Below are positions 1 to 10,299 of a DNA stretch of 64,000 bases, piece by piece. The first letter of the stretch is position 1, and each line of letters opens with the position of its first letter. Position numbers and translations under genes: made by a program. The stretch is from Sarocladium kiliense (Eukaryota; Ascomycota; Sordariomycetes; Hypocreales; Sarocladiaceae), in contig JAUZTG010000008.1 in assembly GCA_030734395.1 (NCBI GenBank), positions 62,001-126,000 on the forward strand. Direction: 5' to 3'. The notes below the pieces were generated by a model. It was not told the origin of the DNA, ran no database searches, and worked only from the letters and a program-made list of their open reading frames with translations.

Positions 1-929
1 CCCCACACGCCCTCACTACATCGACCTCAGAAGCCAAGTCCGTCCCTCTCTCGGAATTCCTCTCAGGAATCATGTCATCGAGACTCTAGGTAGCCCTCGG
101 TTTGAGTAAAAGCATTATGTGTATCAATTTGGTACAGCTTCTCAAGGACGCAAAATAAAATATCACAGCCGGAGCTGTTCCCTATGAATTTGCCCAGAAG
201 CTCCCGCGTGGAGTCATCATCATCCCAGAAAATAAAAACTGTGCAAAAACTTCCTTGGTAATGTCCGGTGACGGACTACCACGACCTGATTCTATACTAC
301 CCATCTCCATTGATGGTATCATGTGCATATACCCCTCGTTCGGCTGACAGGAAACCGTCGCTCGGCGACGCAGAGCCTGCTTCCTTCTGCTGCAAGATCC
401 TTTCTCGCATTCTGTGTACTTCGCTTCTCAAATATGTCAGCTGTAATGTTGCTTTCGCTTTCAAGCAAGTGACTTCGTCCCTCCATCTGTACCCTCCCTC
501 CGCCTGACCAATGTCTGACGCCGTAATAGAAGACGCCCGCAATAATTGCACTCTCTGTACAGTTTTGCACAAAGGAACCAAACAGAAGCCAATCAAATCC
601 ATTTCCATAACACACCAAAATCTCAAGAGAGAGGGGTATCCGTCGTATCGGGTCGTCCATGCATCCTATCCTCCCAAGTTCCAGCCCATATATCGTCCCC
701 CAAAGTCGCTGCGTGCGCATGTATGATGAGCGAGACGCCGTGAGAGAGGTTGAAGTGAGTGTGACGGTCAAGACGAGGGAGCCTCAGGGGTGGGAGCATC
801 CTCCTGATGATCATCTCGTCACCTTCTAGTGAAGAGGAGGCTTGCAATCAGCCACAACCTGGGCTTCCTGCCACCATTGGCCGCACCAAGCAATGTCCTC
901 TAACACTCCAAAGGATCGGAAGAGCTTGC
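1..929. other. Left-edge intergenic region
   Basis: I see no convincing gene here. The open frames are short, overlap on both strands and have no recognisable domain. The right part should hold the 3' untranslated region of the minus-strand hap2 gene that ends at 930. Confidence 0.5.
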
Positions 930-1772
930 TCAGCTATCGTCTTCGTCTTCTTCGTTATCGTCGGGGCTCTCCGTCTTAGCCTTCTTGCTCGAAGACGTTG
1001 ACGCAGCTTCGGACTTGCGCTTGGATCCGGAAGAAGGATCGCTGCCTTCAGGCTTGCCACCCGTGATATCATCCAACTTGCCCTCACGCTCGAGCGCAGC
1101 GACCTCCTCGGCAGTAAGGAATCGTCCGCCAGGACCTCGAGGCCTTCGCATGGCATGGTTGTGTCTCGACTCGTGCAGGTACGGTTTGCGGCCCTTGGAG
1201 GTCAGTCTCAGCTGCTCTTCCAGCTTCTGGCGGGCAACACGTCGCTTGAGAATACGATGGAACTGCTTGGCGTTGACATAGAGCGGTGATTCTTCAGCAC
1301 CACTTGGGGGCGGCGGGATGTCGGGCGAAGCGGGATGCTGCATTCCCTGGCTCGGAGTCATCTGTGGCGGGGCGACTCCTGGTCTTCCAGCACCGTGGCT
1401 CATCATGCCTTGTGCGCCGGCGACACCAGGACTTGTGACTTGACTCATACGCCTGCCAGAGGCACCCATCCGCGGCGATGAACGACCATCCTTCTTCGCA
1501 GCTCCACCCATACGCGGTGATGTCTGGTTCATCTCGGATTCTTGGTGCATGTAAGGATAGTTCGGTCCCGTCGCCGCGGCTGTGGCTGCCAAGGCAGCGG
1601 CGTGAAGGCCTGGCATTTGGTACTGGACCTGCTGCATGCCTTGCTGCGGCACCGTGTACTGTGGTTGATACATGGCCTGGTTTTGTGGCTGGTTTTGTGA
1701 TTGAATCGGAGATGAATGCTGCTCGTGTGAGTTCTGAGACTGCGGTGGGTATTGCGCGTGCCCGTATTCCAT
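930..1772 (-). CDS. hap2: CCAAT-binding factor subunit Hap2/NF-YA (HapB type)
   Basis: This encodes the sequence-specific subunit of the heterotrimeric CCAAT-binding complex, which acts in the nucleus with NF-YB and NF-YC type partners. The protein has 280 residues in one uninterrupted exon, from the ATG at 1772-1770 to the stop at 930. Residues 1-160 are rich in Gln, Pro, Met and Ser, as in activation regions. Residues 161-220 are the CBFB/NF-YA core: first the subunit-association helix (YVNAKQFHRILKRR and on, about 165-185), then a short linker, then the DNA-binding segment with RKPYLHESRHNHAMRRPRGP and GGRF (about 195-218). The C-terminus is acidic with a basic KRK patch. In Aspergillus this complex controls iron, redox and carbon genes. 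The upstream side is a very long gene-free span. The family call is very safe. Confidence 0.96.
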   Translation of the reverse strand: MEYGHAQYPPQSQNSHEQHSSPIQSQNQPQNQAMYQPQYTVPQQGMQQVQYQMPGLHAAALAATAAATGPNYPYMHQESEMNQTSPRMGGAAKKDGRSSPRMGASGRRMSQVTSPGVAGAQGMMSHGAGRPGVAPPQMTPSQGMQHPASPDIPPPPSGAEESPLYVNAKQFHRILKRRVARQKLEEQLRLTSKGRKPYLHESRHNHAMRRPRGPGGRFLTAEEVAALEREGKLDDITGGKPEGSDPSSGSKRKSEAASTSSSKKAKTESPDDNEEDEDDS

Positions 1773-4700
1773 AGTCTATCAAAAGTGTAGAGGAGGCCGA
1801 CACGGTGCGGCGCGTTTGTACCAGTAAGGTCGACAGCTAGGCCGCGTTGTGTCGCGGCGTGGGGTTGCGATGGATGAGCGAATAAAACGTCGCCGGGGTA
1901 TGGTCGGTAGTGGCCGTTGCTGGGTCTTTAAGACGGGGTTGGACAGTCGTTGGGCTCTGCCGTTGGGAGAGAGTTTGGTGGGTTGAGCTCAGCCCTGAAT
2001 GCAAGAGCTGTGGCAAAGCTGTGTTGGTGGGAAGGGTGACGAATTCAGCCACAGCGCGTGCAGACCGGGACGCACTCGTGGGTTATCGTGTGAGCAACCC
2101 AAACCTGATTCAATCAGAGGTTTCGGTAAGAGCTCCGGTTGCTCGGGATTAGATTCCTTGGTGGAACTGATGGTCTGTACAACGTTGATTAATTAGCTTT
2201 GAAAATCGAGCCGGGTGGTTGCATGATGAGCTTCTCTCGGGCGGGGGTAATAAGGGCAGGGCAACAGAGCGCCAATGTTGGGACATCAGGCTCGCTGGGA
2301 GCGATGCCTACTTGCTGGTGATGCGCCGTGATGCGCTGGCATCGACGTGCATGACGGCATGTGCATGTGTGAAGGCCCACTGCCGCCGCCACTAAGCCAG
2401 CCACTGAGCGATGAGCGACAGCATTCAAGCACCCAACTTCAGGTAACCATGAAACGCAAGCACGGGCTTTCCCGTATGCAAGCGCACAGTGCGCAGGGCC
2501 AGCCAACACTCGTGAAGATAGTTTCAGGAGTGAGGAACAGGTTGCTGCTGCAAGATGCGACACAGGGATAGGCAGGCTCGGGACAAGAGAAAACGTCGCC
2601 TGTGCTCTGCGGGGTTGGGCAAAGCAATGTGTGGTGCAGCGGGTGTGAAACAGAGCTGGAGGCTGCTACCAAGCTGGCGCACATACGCGGTCTTAAGAGC
2701 GAGACAGTAATTCATAAAGAGTTGTGCTCGATTCGTCAGCTGCTAGGCAAGGTGATGCCTTGTCGCCGAACATGTCCTGTGCTGCTCATAAAGCCTGCTG
2801 TGGAAGAGGCATGCACAGTGCAACAGGTGCGTGTGCTCGTCGCAGTAGGGCCGCCCAATGACATAGGGACATGAATGAGGCGTTATGAGTGGACTCGTCG
2901 GGTGATGAAGCGACAGAAGGTAGCTTGGGTTGAGTGATGGCTGAGGAGACGGCCTGAACCGACCAGGAATGTCGAGATGGAAGAGGATCACGAACACAAA
3001 GAACTGGCGCGAAGGCCAATTACATACCTATTTGAGCAGTGAAGCTCGGGTTGGCCTAGGCTGGCAGTGAAACTGAAGCAGACAGGGCGGTCGAGACGCG
3101 ACGGGCGTTGGCGCGCTCTGATTGATGGGCGACGAAGGCAGCGAGGAAGACAGGCACCGCAGGGCGTTGCTGTCACCTGACAAGGTACGCGACCAATAAA
3201 GCGAAATAGAGTGAAGCTGGGGACGGTGATAGGTCGTGATAGGTCTGCGGCGACGGTCGCGATCGAAGTGTCGAAGAGAACGCGAAAAAGCGTGCTGATT
3301 TGCCGGAGCTGGGAGGAGATGGGGACTGGGCGGGAATTATGTCTCGGGCGCCGAGGCAGACAACTCGTCAGTGAGCGACAATGTGCGAGTGAGACGGGGA
3401 CGTGGTTGCAGTCGGCGGGGCTTCGGGGGGTGTCCAGGGCTAGCTGCAGAAAGCACAGACTGAAGACAGATGACGGGTGGTTCCGCTGCGAAGCCGTACG
3501 GGTGTGATGGTGTGATTTGATTCGACTGAGCTTGTGTTGATAGCCGTGGTCAAGTTGGACTCGGGGCTGGCTGGCAAGGTAGCTTCTTGCTCAGCTCCGT
3601 CGTGAGGGAAGCTTATTCAGGCTGGCTGAACGAGCTCGGGATCGACGGGCAATGAATGATCTGTAGCAGTAGCCCTGTGATTGATGTGATGCGAGTGATA
3701 TATGTTCCGAGCCTGGGCTGAACGACGGGGGGCGCGTTTCTTTGGCGTTTAGCGTGTCGGATGATGTTGTGAAAGTATGGTAGTGGCGCGCAACTTAGTC
3801 AGGCAAAAGCACTTGCACAAGTCTCAGGCTGAGTCTGCTGCGCCAAAGCCTTCCTTGCTTGGGTAAAACTCGGGCGAAGCCAGAGTCAGCAGCGGGGAGG
3901 CTGATCCGAGGGGGACACGCACGGCGTGTCTGGTGTGTGTCGGGATGACGCCTCTTGGTTCCTCCTCGTTCCCAAGCTCAGTGAAAGTGCACTGAACTAG
4001 ACTGGGCTGCACAAGGCTGATGATGATGTCGCCCAGTACCCTTAGAGCCAACAGGTTGGTCCGAGTTTGGTGTGGTCGCGGGAATTCCAGATCAGATTAG
4101 TTGAGCAGCTGTGAATGGCCAGAATCGCAAGGAATGGGACACAACGGCTTCTGGTGTTTCGACGACTGGACGACTTGGACGCTGGGCGCACGCTGATTGC
4201 TCTGATTGCTTGGTGAGGCCCTTTTTTCTCGGTTGCGGGTGGAGGAGGCGGCGAGGCACCAGGATTGATTGGCAGAAGCCTAAGGGCTGGTGGATGCCTG
4301 AGGAGAGGCCTGAGGCAGCAAGAGACTTTGGTGGAGGAGGAAAGGAATGGCAGGGGCAGAGAAATACGAGGCCGTGATTTGAGGAACAGGCGGGACCAGC
4401 CATCCTTTTAACACTTCTGACTGGCTGATCAGCCCTAAGTGGGGGCACTCCTTCCTTCCGAGTCCTAGACACTCCCAACGCCAGCACGGGTGGCTGGCCG
4501 CGCTGTTTTGCGCCGTGATTGGCTTGAGGGTGACATTATTCCCTCTTTCCTGTGCCCCATTCAACCCTCCACTGGCAACGCTATTGAGACAAGGCACAGA
4601 GGCACGATGGCATGGCCGCATGCACGTGAGCCTGAGCCTCAATGCCAGCTCACGCCATGCTGCGACGCAATGCCCAGCCCTCCTTGCAAACGGATAGGGC

Positions 4701-7700
4701 ACTCTCCCAAGCATGTCTATGCCGTGTCCGCTAGGAATCGGTTCCTAGTGGTGGGCTCTGCGCTGGCAAGCGTATGTTCTTATGTGCCTAAATATAGTCG
4801 ACAGAGAGTATGTATCTGCTTGCTCGCCCATACTCTGCCAGCATCATGTCTCTTGTACCCAAGCCTCACTGGAATGCACTTCGCACCAGCTTCCCCCTCG
4901 TGGCGAATACCTCTGTTCTCCCTCATACGCCCGTTGGAGGCCCCTGATCGATATGTCATGAATATGTAAGATAGTACAAGCCTTCGGAAGCTGCCCTAAT
5001 GCAATCATGCCTTCGCTTCATCCGAGTGGCGTGCCGCCCAAAAGTCGGTGAGGGACAACTTCTTGGGGCTGGCGTAGCCCCGAGTATGGCTTGTTTTACC
5101 ACAGTGTCCCTGATCCGACGCCACCGCTGATCGCCCAGCTCCAGCTTTCTGGGTTTATTCTTGTACGCGGATTGAGCGGTGCTGTGTGATGCAGCATGTC
5201 ACTAGCCGTTGAGCATGTGCTTGCTGCACAGTGCGGCGTATTGGCAGCAGGGCTCCCGATCGATGCTCTGCTGCTGTGTGACACATCAGACCCGAGCCAC
5301 TTCGTCTTTCTGACTACGGCAAAGCCTTCGATTGACGCAGTGCCGGGTTCTTCGCAAGAGCAGATGTGCCGTCACAGAGCCAGGCATGACGAAGCTGCTG
5401 GATCTGAATAATAATTTGGTGTTTGGAGCAGGCATTTCTGACCATCTGGTTGGTCGAAGGACCGAACTATTTGATGTCATTCGGTTGGACGCTTTGGGCC
5501 AATGGTATGGTGGTTCGCTTTTGAGTGGCCAGCGGTTTATTAGTTCTGGACCATTTCATTGGACAGCGTGCTTGGTGGTCTGATAGAACTCAAGCTCCAG
5601 AGCTTAAGGTCAGAGAGTCAGCACTTCTCATGCAGAACAAGAAGCTTTCCTTGCAATAAGTACATCGATGGGTGTGAATGTTCGCATTCCTCTTCTGGCA
5701 GGCTGGCAGTCCTCCCAACGCACGAAAGGCTACCCTATACGGCGTTAGACTCTCGTATGAGCTCTACCTTGTCGAACAGACACACACGGGTTCTTGACTC
5801 CAATCTCGAATTTTCCATTCTCGCAGGTCATTCAAAGTCGTCTTTGCCTTTTCGCGGATTGTTGAATGTGCAATGAGTGTCCGCTTCCTGTGCCATGTAA
5901 GCATGGTGAAGAAGCAGTGTTGATGCAGATCTCGAATGTCGCTCAGCAACGAAAGCAATTGCTGCAATAGTTCTCAAGCGGACCTCTATGGGTCTGTTCG
6001 ACTACATCCCTTTTAACGGATCAATAGAGTAAATGGAAGAAAGAACAAGCACTGTTGAGCACCTCGCAGGCGTAAGTGAACCGGCACCAACACACCCCTA
6101 AGAAACGCATCACCAACTTGTAGGAAACACTTCGCAGATTGCCATCAGCTGCACTTGCTGTACTGTGGAAAGGCTCAGGCAGTATTCTCAAGGGTGCCCG
6201 AAAGTCAGACTTCCTTCACCCCCACAGAGCCAGAATTCTCCATCCGGCTGAGGGTGGATGTCAGCCAACACATCAACAATCCTTCACCCACATACCCATC
6301 ATCGCGTATCAGCACGAAGCGAGTTTTTCTCCACTCCTCCTCTTCCTTCTTCCTAACTTTCCATCCCAATAGCCGCCGTAGACGCAACCGCTAAGCCAAA
6401 CACTGTCGACAAGGGTATGTTTTCTACAAGCGCTCCTAACCATATCTACAGTAGTGTAAGCAAGAGCCAATCAAGAAGATTCAGGGGCCAAATCGATGAG
6501 TCCGCTGATTGGAGAGCGCTTATTGTGTGGATTGGTGGCTCGAGGCTTGCGCGGCTGTGATTTTGACCATCGGTTCCGTGAGGTTGGTGGGTGAGGCCCG
6601 AGTGTGATGGTGGTGCACCCCCTCCTGTCCGTGGATTTATGAGATGTGATAGTTTGCCTGGTGAGCTGAGGACACGTTGAAATACACGCAGCCAGTAGAC
6701 TGATGCATGGGTTGCTGGGTCCCAGGCAATGTCTGCAGAATGTGGGAAGATTCCATGAGTTTATGGCACGGGGCGAACCCCGAGTTGCCACATCGTAGCA
6801 GATCTCACGGCTGAGGCTGTCGACGGAAGGGCCAACTTGAATCCTGAGTAAGTAAGTGGGAGCTGAGGGCCATATGCATTGTTTTAGACTAAGCAGGTGG
6901 ACTTCCACCTGATACCGTCTAGCCTGTTGTGCATCAGGGGTAGACAAGGCGGCTCACACGACACTCGAGACCGAATCACAGCTACACAAGCCACCCACCC
7001 CGAGCATGTTAAGCGCGATGGTCTGGAACCAGAGAACCGGCGCAAGCGCCATGCGAGCCAGGCCAACACGCTGCCTATGCCTCGCAACCAACGAGCAGAT
7101 ATCTCAAAGGAGCAGTTTCCACGAGCTTTGACCAGACGATTGTTGGGAGAAGGATCATTGTGCATGCAGGACGATGGATCCATCCAACACATTGCAAGGA
7201 TGAGAAGCGCCTTTAGGAAATAGCTGCGGAAGGGGGAATACTCGTTTCGCAAAACACGGGACACTGATCCCACAAACTTTCACTATCAGCCATCCAAGCC
7301 ACCAGACCAGCTAGCATGCAAGGCATTGTTCGTCTCCTTCTAGGCCTGGTCCCCAGAAAATGTCCTGCTTCACGTGGCGCGCGCTCCCTTCATAGCCTCG
7401 TAGGTTTCCATCGCACTGGATAGGATCTGCCAGCTAGTGGACGGGGAGTTGAAGACTGCGGCCACAGAGGTCGACCAAGTCTTGTGCGGGCTTTTGACTC
7501 GTCCCTGGAAACGGAGGCGCGCGCGCAGTGAGACGAAGGAAGACTAGTCAGACAGGAAGGCTGAGGGTGTTGGTCCTTGGTGAGAAGACTGGTGGTTGGG
7601 CAACCCCTGTTGTTTGTAGGTATTGGAGGTTGAAGAGAGACGCTAGGAGACTGGCTGTTGGATGTTGTCTCTGCACGTTGGGCGGCTCCGTTTTCTGTTC

Positions 7701-8643
7701 AATGCCTTGCCTCAACAGGAATCGGGAGAGGGCGGCTAAGTTGCACAGCTTTGAGTTATGTTGGTCCCTGGGGAAGGATATAAGAGGGCGAGCTTGGGCC
7801 GTTGGAAGTTGAAAACATCTCGATCTGAGATAGGACCTCCTCCGATCCCATTATCGTTCTCCAAAAATTCCCATCTCGATTTGCCAGCGTTCTTCTGGAG
7901 CCTTGGCCGTTTCTACTTGGCTTCCAAGTCACTCGCATACATTTCCTGCATCTTTGATCTGTTTGGTCGGCTGGACAGCGATTGAGTTTCGATCTGAGTT
8001 TGTCTTCACCCACCGAAACCCACCAGCGACTGTCACATCTCGCTCGTCAGCGTTGTGCTCTCTCACTCAAAAGAGGAGAGTCGGAGACCCAGCAGCAGGG
8101 GCCGCGTCGCGTGGTGACCTGCACTCCTCCCTTGGATCCAACCAGCTTGGTTCCTCTCCCTCCCCTCCCTCTGGATTGCCGCCGCAGCCCCCAGTGGTCG
8201 CTGGCGAATCAGGTGATTGCCCACGGTAGCTGTGTTCGCTCTGCTAGACGCTCTCACCCGAGTGCGGGACGAATTGCTTGCAGCGAGAGGCTAGTTTCTT
8301 CTGTCTGAGCTTGGAGGCGCGAGTCTGAGAGCCATCCATCCATCTGCAGAACTGTGCTTGGAGAGGATTGAGAAGAGCCAGTCTTCATCCTTTGTCTGGT
8401 ACGTACCTGGATCCCACCTGTTCCTGGAGAGGACAATGCCTTTGTTGGTGCGCACATGGGTGCAGCAGTTTGATGCTGGGTCCCGAACCAAAGCTGGGCT
8501 AAATCCTGCCTCCCCCTGCCTAGCGCTGGTCTAGGGTAAGATTGATGGGCCGAAGCTGACGCCGCTTTAAGGGTTTCATTTCTGTGCGTGATCATCGCCA
8601 GCACCTGGTGCAACAACATCATCAACAGCATCTTCGTTGCCAG

Positions 8644-8699
8644 CATCTGCTGCTCCCTTCTGCTTCTGCTTCTGCTACCGCTACTGCTACTGCCTCTTT
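8644..8699 (+). repeat. CTG/CTT/CTA trinucleotide tract
   Basis: This is an imperfect run of CTG, CTT, CTA and CCG triplets inside the pyrimidine-rich leader. It is a simple-sequence repeat that could vary in length between strains. Confidence 0.6.
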
Positions 8700-9224
8700 T
8701 CATTCGAAGTTTCTGCACTCACCCTCGACTGTCATCGACCATCAACATCTACAGGACTACCAGCAATCAAACCATCATCATTCCTCCTCCCCTCCCAAGC
8801 GCCAACAACCTGCACAAACCAAATCCTCAACCACTGGCACCCCTGCCCTGGGCTTCTTGCTGTCACTCCCGTCGACTCGTGCTCCTTCGCGGCTACAGAC
8901 TCAACTTGACGCCCGGCGCGTCCTCGTCCCCTTTCTGTCGCTTCTTTCTTCGGCCTCCCCCAATCCTTTTGTGCCAGGCCACTGTTTCCCAGCTGGTCGG
9001 CGCATAGAGCGAGCCTACGAGCAACCCACACACCCCTCCCCTCCTCCTTGCCGCCCACTTACAGCGACACGCACATCCGCACGCACACCTTCGACTCGTC
9101 CGTCAACCGCACACCCCTCCCCCCCTCGCTCATCCAAGCAGCGGCAAGGCGCAAAAGACGTCCTCGTCCGTCCAACCCATCCCATCCTTATAATCATCGA
9201 TCCCACCTTTTTGCTCTCTTGCGC

Positions 9225-9259
9225 TTGTCTTGCCTTGCCTTGTCCTGTCCTGTCCTGCA
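9225..9259 (+). repeat. Pentanucleotide microsatellite (TTGYC/CTGTC)
   Basis: Seven consecutive five-base units (TTGTC, TTGCC, TTGCC, TTGTC, CTGTC, CTGTC, CTGCA) lie 5' of the gene at 9505. Confidence 0.7.
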
Positions 9260-9504
9260 CTGCATCGTGTTCACAGACACGCGCGACACACTCTCTCTGC
9301 CTGTCGTCCATCTTCGCTGGCCTTCTTCCTCCTCCTCCTTCGCTCTTCGTTTCTTCCTCTTCTCCTTCCCCTCGTTGCTTTCACTCGGCCAGCGAAAGAA
9401 CTGGGGTTGTGTCTTGCTTGTCCTTGACTTCGTACGCTCAAGACAGGCAGACTCGACATAGCGATCAGCTTCGACTATCCTAATTGACACCACCACCTTC
9501 CAAT

Positions 9505-10299
9505 ATGCCTTCGACCACGAGACCCAAGCTCGGCAAGCTGTCGACCCCAGTGTCCAGCACTTTTCCCTCCGAGATCACCTCTGCCACCACTGCTACGCCT
9601 GTCTCTGCCGTCGCCATGTATATCAAGCAGGAGCCTGCCGACTACATCAAGACTCCCATCAGTCCTCCAACTGCCTACACCGACTTCCTCACCAAGGCAA
9701 TGCTTCTCAACTCGCCCTCAGTCTCTACACCAACCACTGCTACGACCTCAGCTCCTGTCTCTGCATCTGCAGCTGCCATTGCAGCTGCTTCTGGAGAAAT
9801 CACCCCAGACTCTGTGCCAAGCACGGCCAACAGTGAGAAGTCAGAAGCTTCCTCCAAGGCTGCCGTTGAGGGACCATCTCCTGCATCAAGCACCACTTCT
9901 GTGAACAGCACAGACAGCAACAAGCGTTCTCCTCCCGCCACCGCTGCCTGTGTTCCTCCAAGCCCATACTCTGCCTCTGCTACGGCAGCAGCTCGTGGGC
10001 CTCTCTCTGCACCTCCAACTGGTCCAGCGACCTTCCCAAGCTTGCGACTTCCACCAAGTCCAGCTATCTCACATCTCGACTCACCACACAGCGCACGTTC
10101 TCCATTCAGTGCGCGGTCCATCAACTCGTCCTCCGTCTTCGACTGGGACGCCGCTCTCAAGGCCCGCTTCGCGGAGCAGAGGAAGCAAAAGTCCTCTCGT
10201 ACCAGCGTTCGTCACATCCGTGAAGTCGTCACCCGGACAGTCACTTACACGCCCAAGATGGAACCCGCCCCCAAAGGGAAGCGACGGAAGATTGAATGA
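9505..10299 (+). CDS. Unknown Ser/Pro/Thr-rich protein with C-terminal basic motif
   Basis: I do not recognise this protein. It has 264 residues in one exon. The frame is open slightly further upstream, but the first ATG is at 9505. Most of it is low in complexity (Ser, Thr, Pro, Ala) and looks disordered. Two parts look constrained: near the N-terminus MYIKQEPADYIKTPISPP followed by TAYTDFL, and at the C-terminus a WDAALKARFAEQ helix followed by VRHIREVVTRTVTYTPKM and a nuclear-localisation-like end, KGKRRKIE. IKQEP resembles a SUMO-acceptor site (psi-K-x-E). A nuclear, perhaps regulatory, role is inference. Codon phase and the lack of stops in a balanced-composition stretch support a real gene. 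Confidence 0.72.
   Translation: MPSTTRPKLGKLSTPVSSTFPSEITSATTATPVSAVAMYIKQEPADYIKTPISPPTAYTDFLTKAMLLNSPSVSTPTTATTSAPVSASAAAIAAASGEITPDSVPSTANSEKSEASSKAAVEGPSPASSTTSVNSTDSNKRSPPATAACVPPSPYSASATAAARGPLSAPPTGPATFPSLRLPPSPAISHLDSPHSARSPFSARSINSSSVFDWDAALKARFAEQRKQKSSRTSVRHIREVVTRTVTYTPKMEPAPKGKRRKIE

Larger units (their letters stand above)
8590..9480 (+). promoter_or_regulatory. Pyrimidine-rich leader or promoter of the 9505 gene
   Basis: The plus strand is rich in C and T with few purine runs over nearly 0.9 kb and ends a few bases before the ATG at 9505. CT-rich tracts just upstream of the start are common in filamentous fungal promoters and 5' leaders. A 299-codon frame through this stretch is low in complexity and looks like chance. 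The transcription start cannot be placed from the sequence. Confidence 0.45.
1773..9504. other. 7.7-kb gene-free span between divergent genes
   Basis: The span lies between the ATGs of hap2 (minus) and the unknown gene at 9505 (plus). Open frames up to about 300 codons occur, but all overlap others on both strands, are low in complexity and show no domain. I see no transposase, reverse transcriptase or long terminal repeat. The composition looks like the flanking genes rather than AT-rich RIP-mutated DNA. The last 0.9 kb is strongly pyrimidine-rich on the plus strand. It probably holds long leaders, promoters and possibly non-coding transcripts of both flanking genes. Confidence 0.5.

Noticed and set aside
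8584..9483. A 299-codon plus-strand frame rich in Ser, Pro, Thr and Leu
   Set aside because: It lies wholly in the C/T-rich leader before the 9505 gene. Pyrimidine-rich DNA has few stop codons, and the product is low in complexity with no motif.
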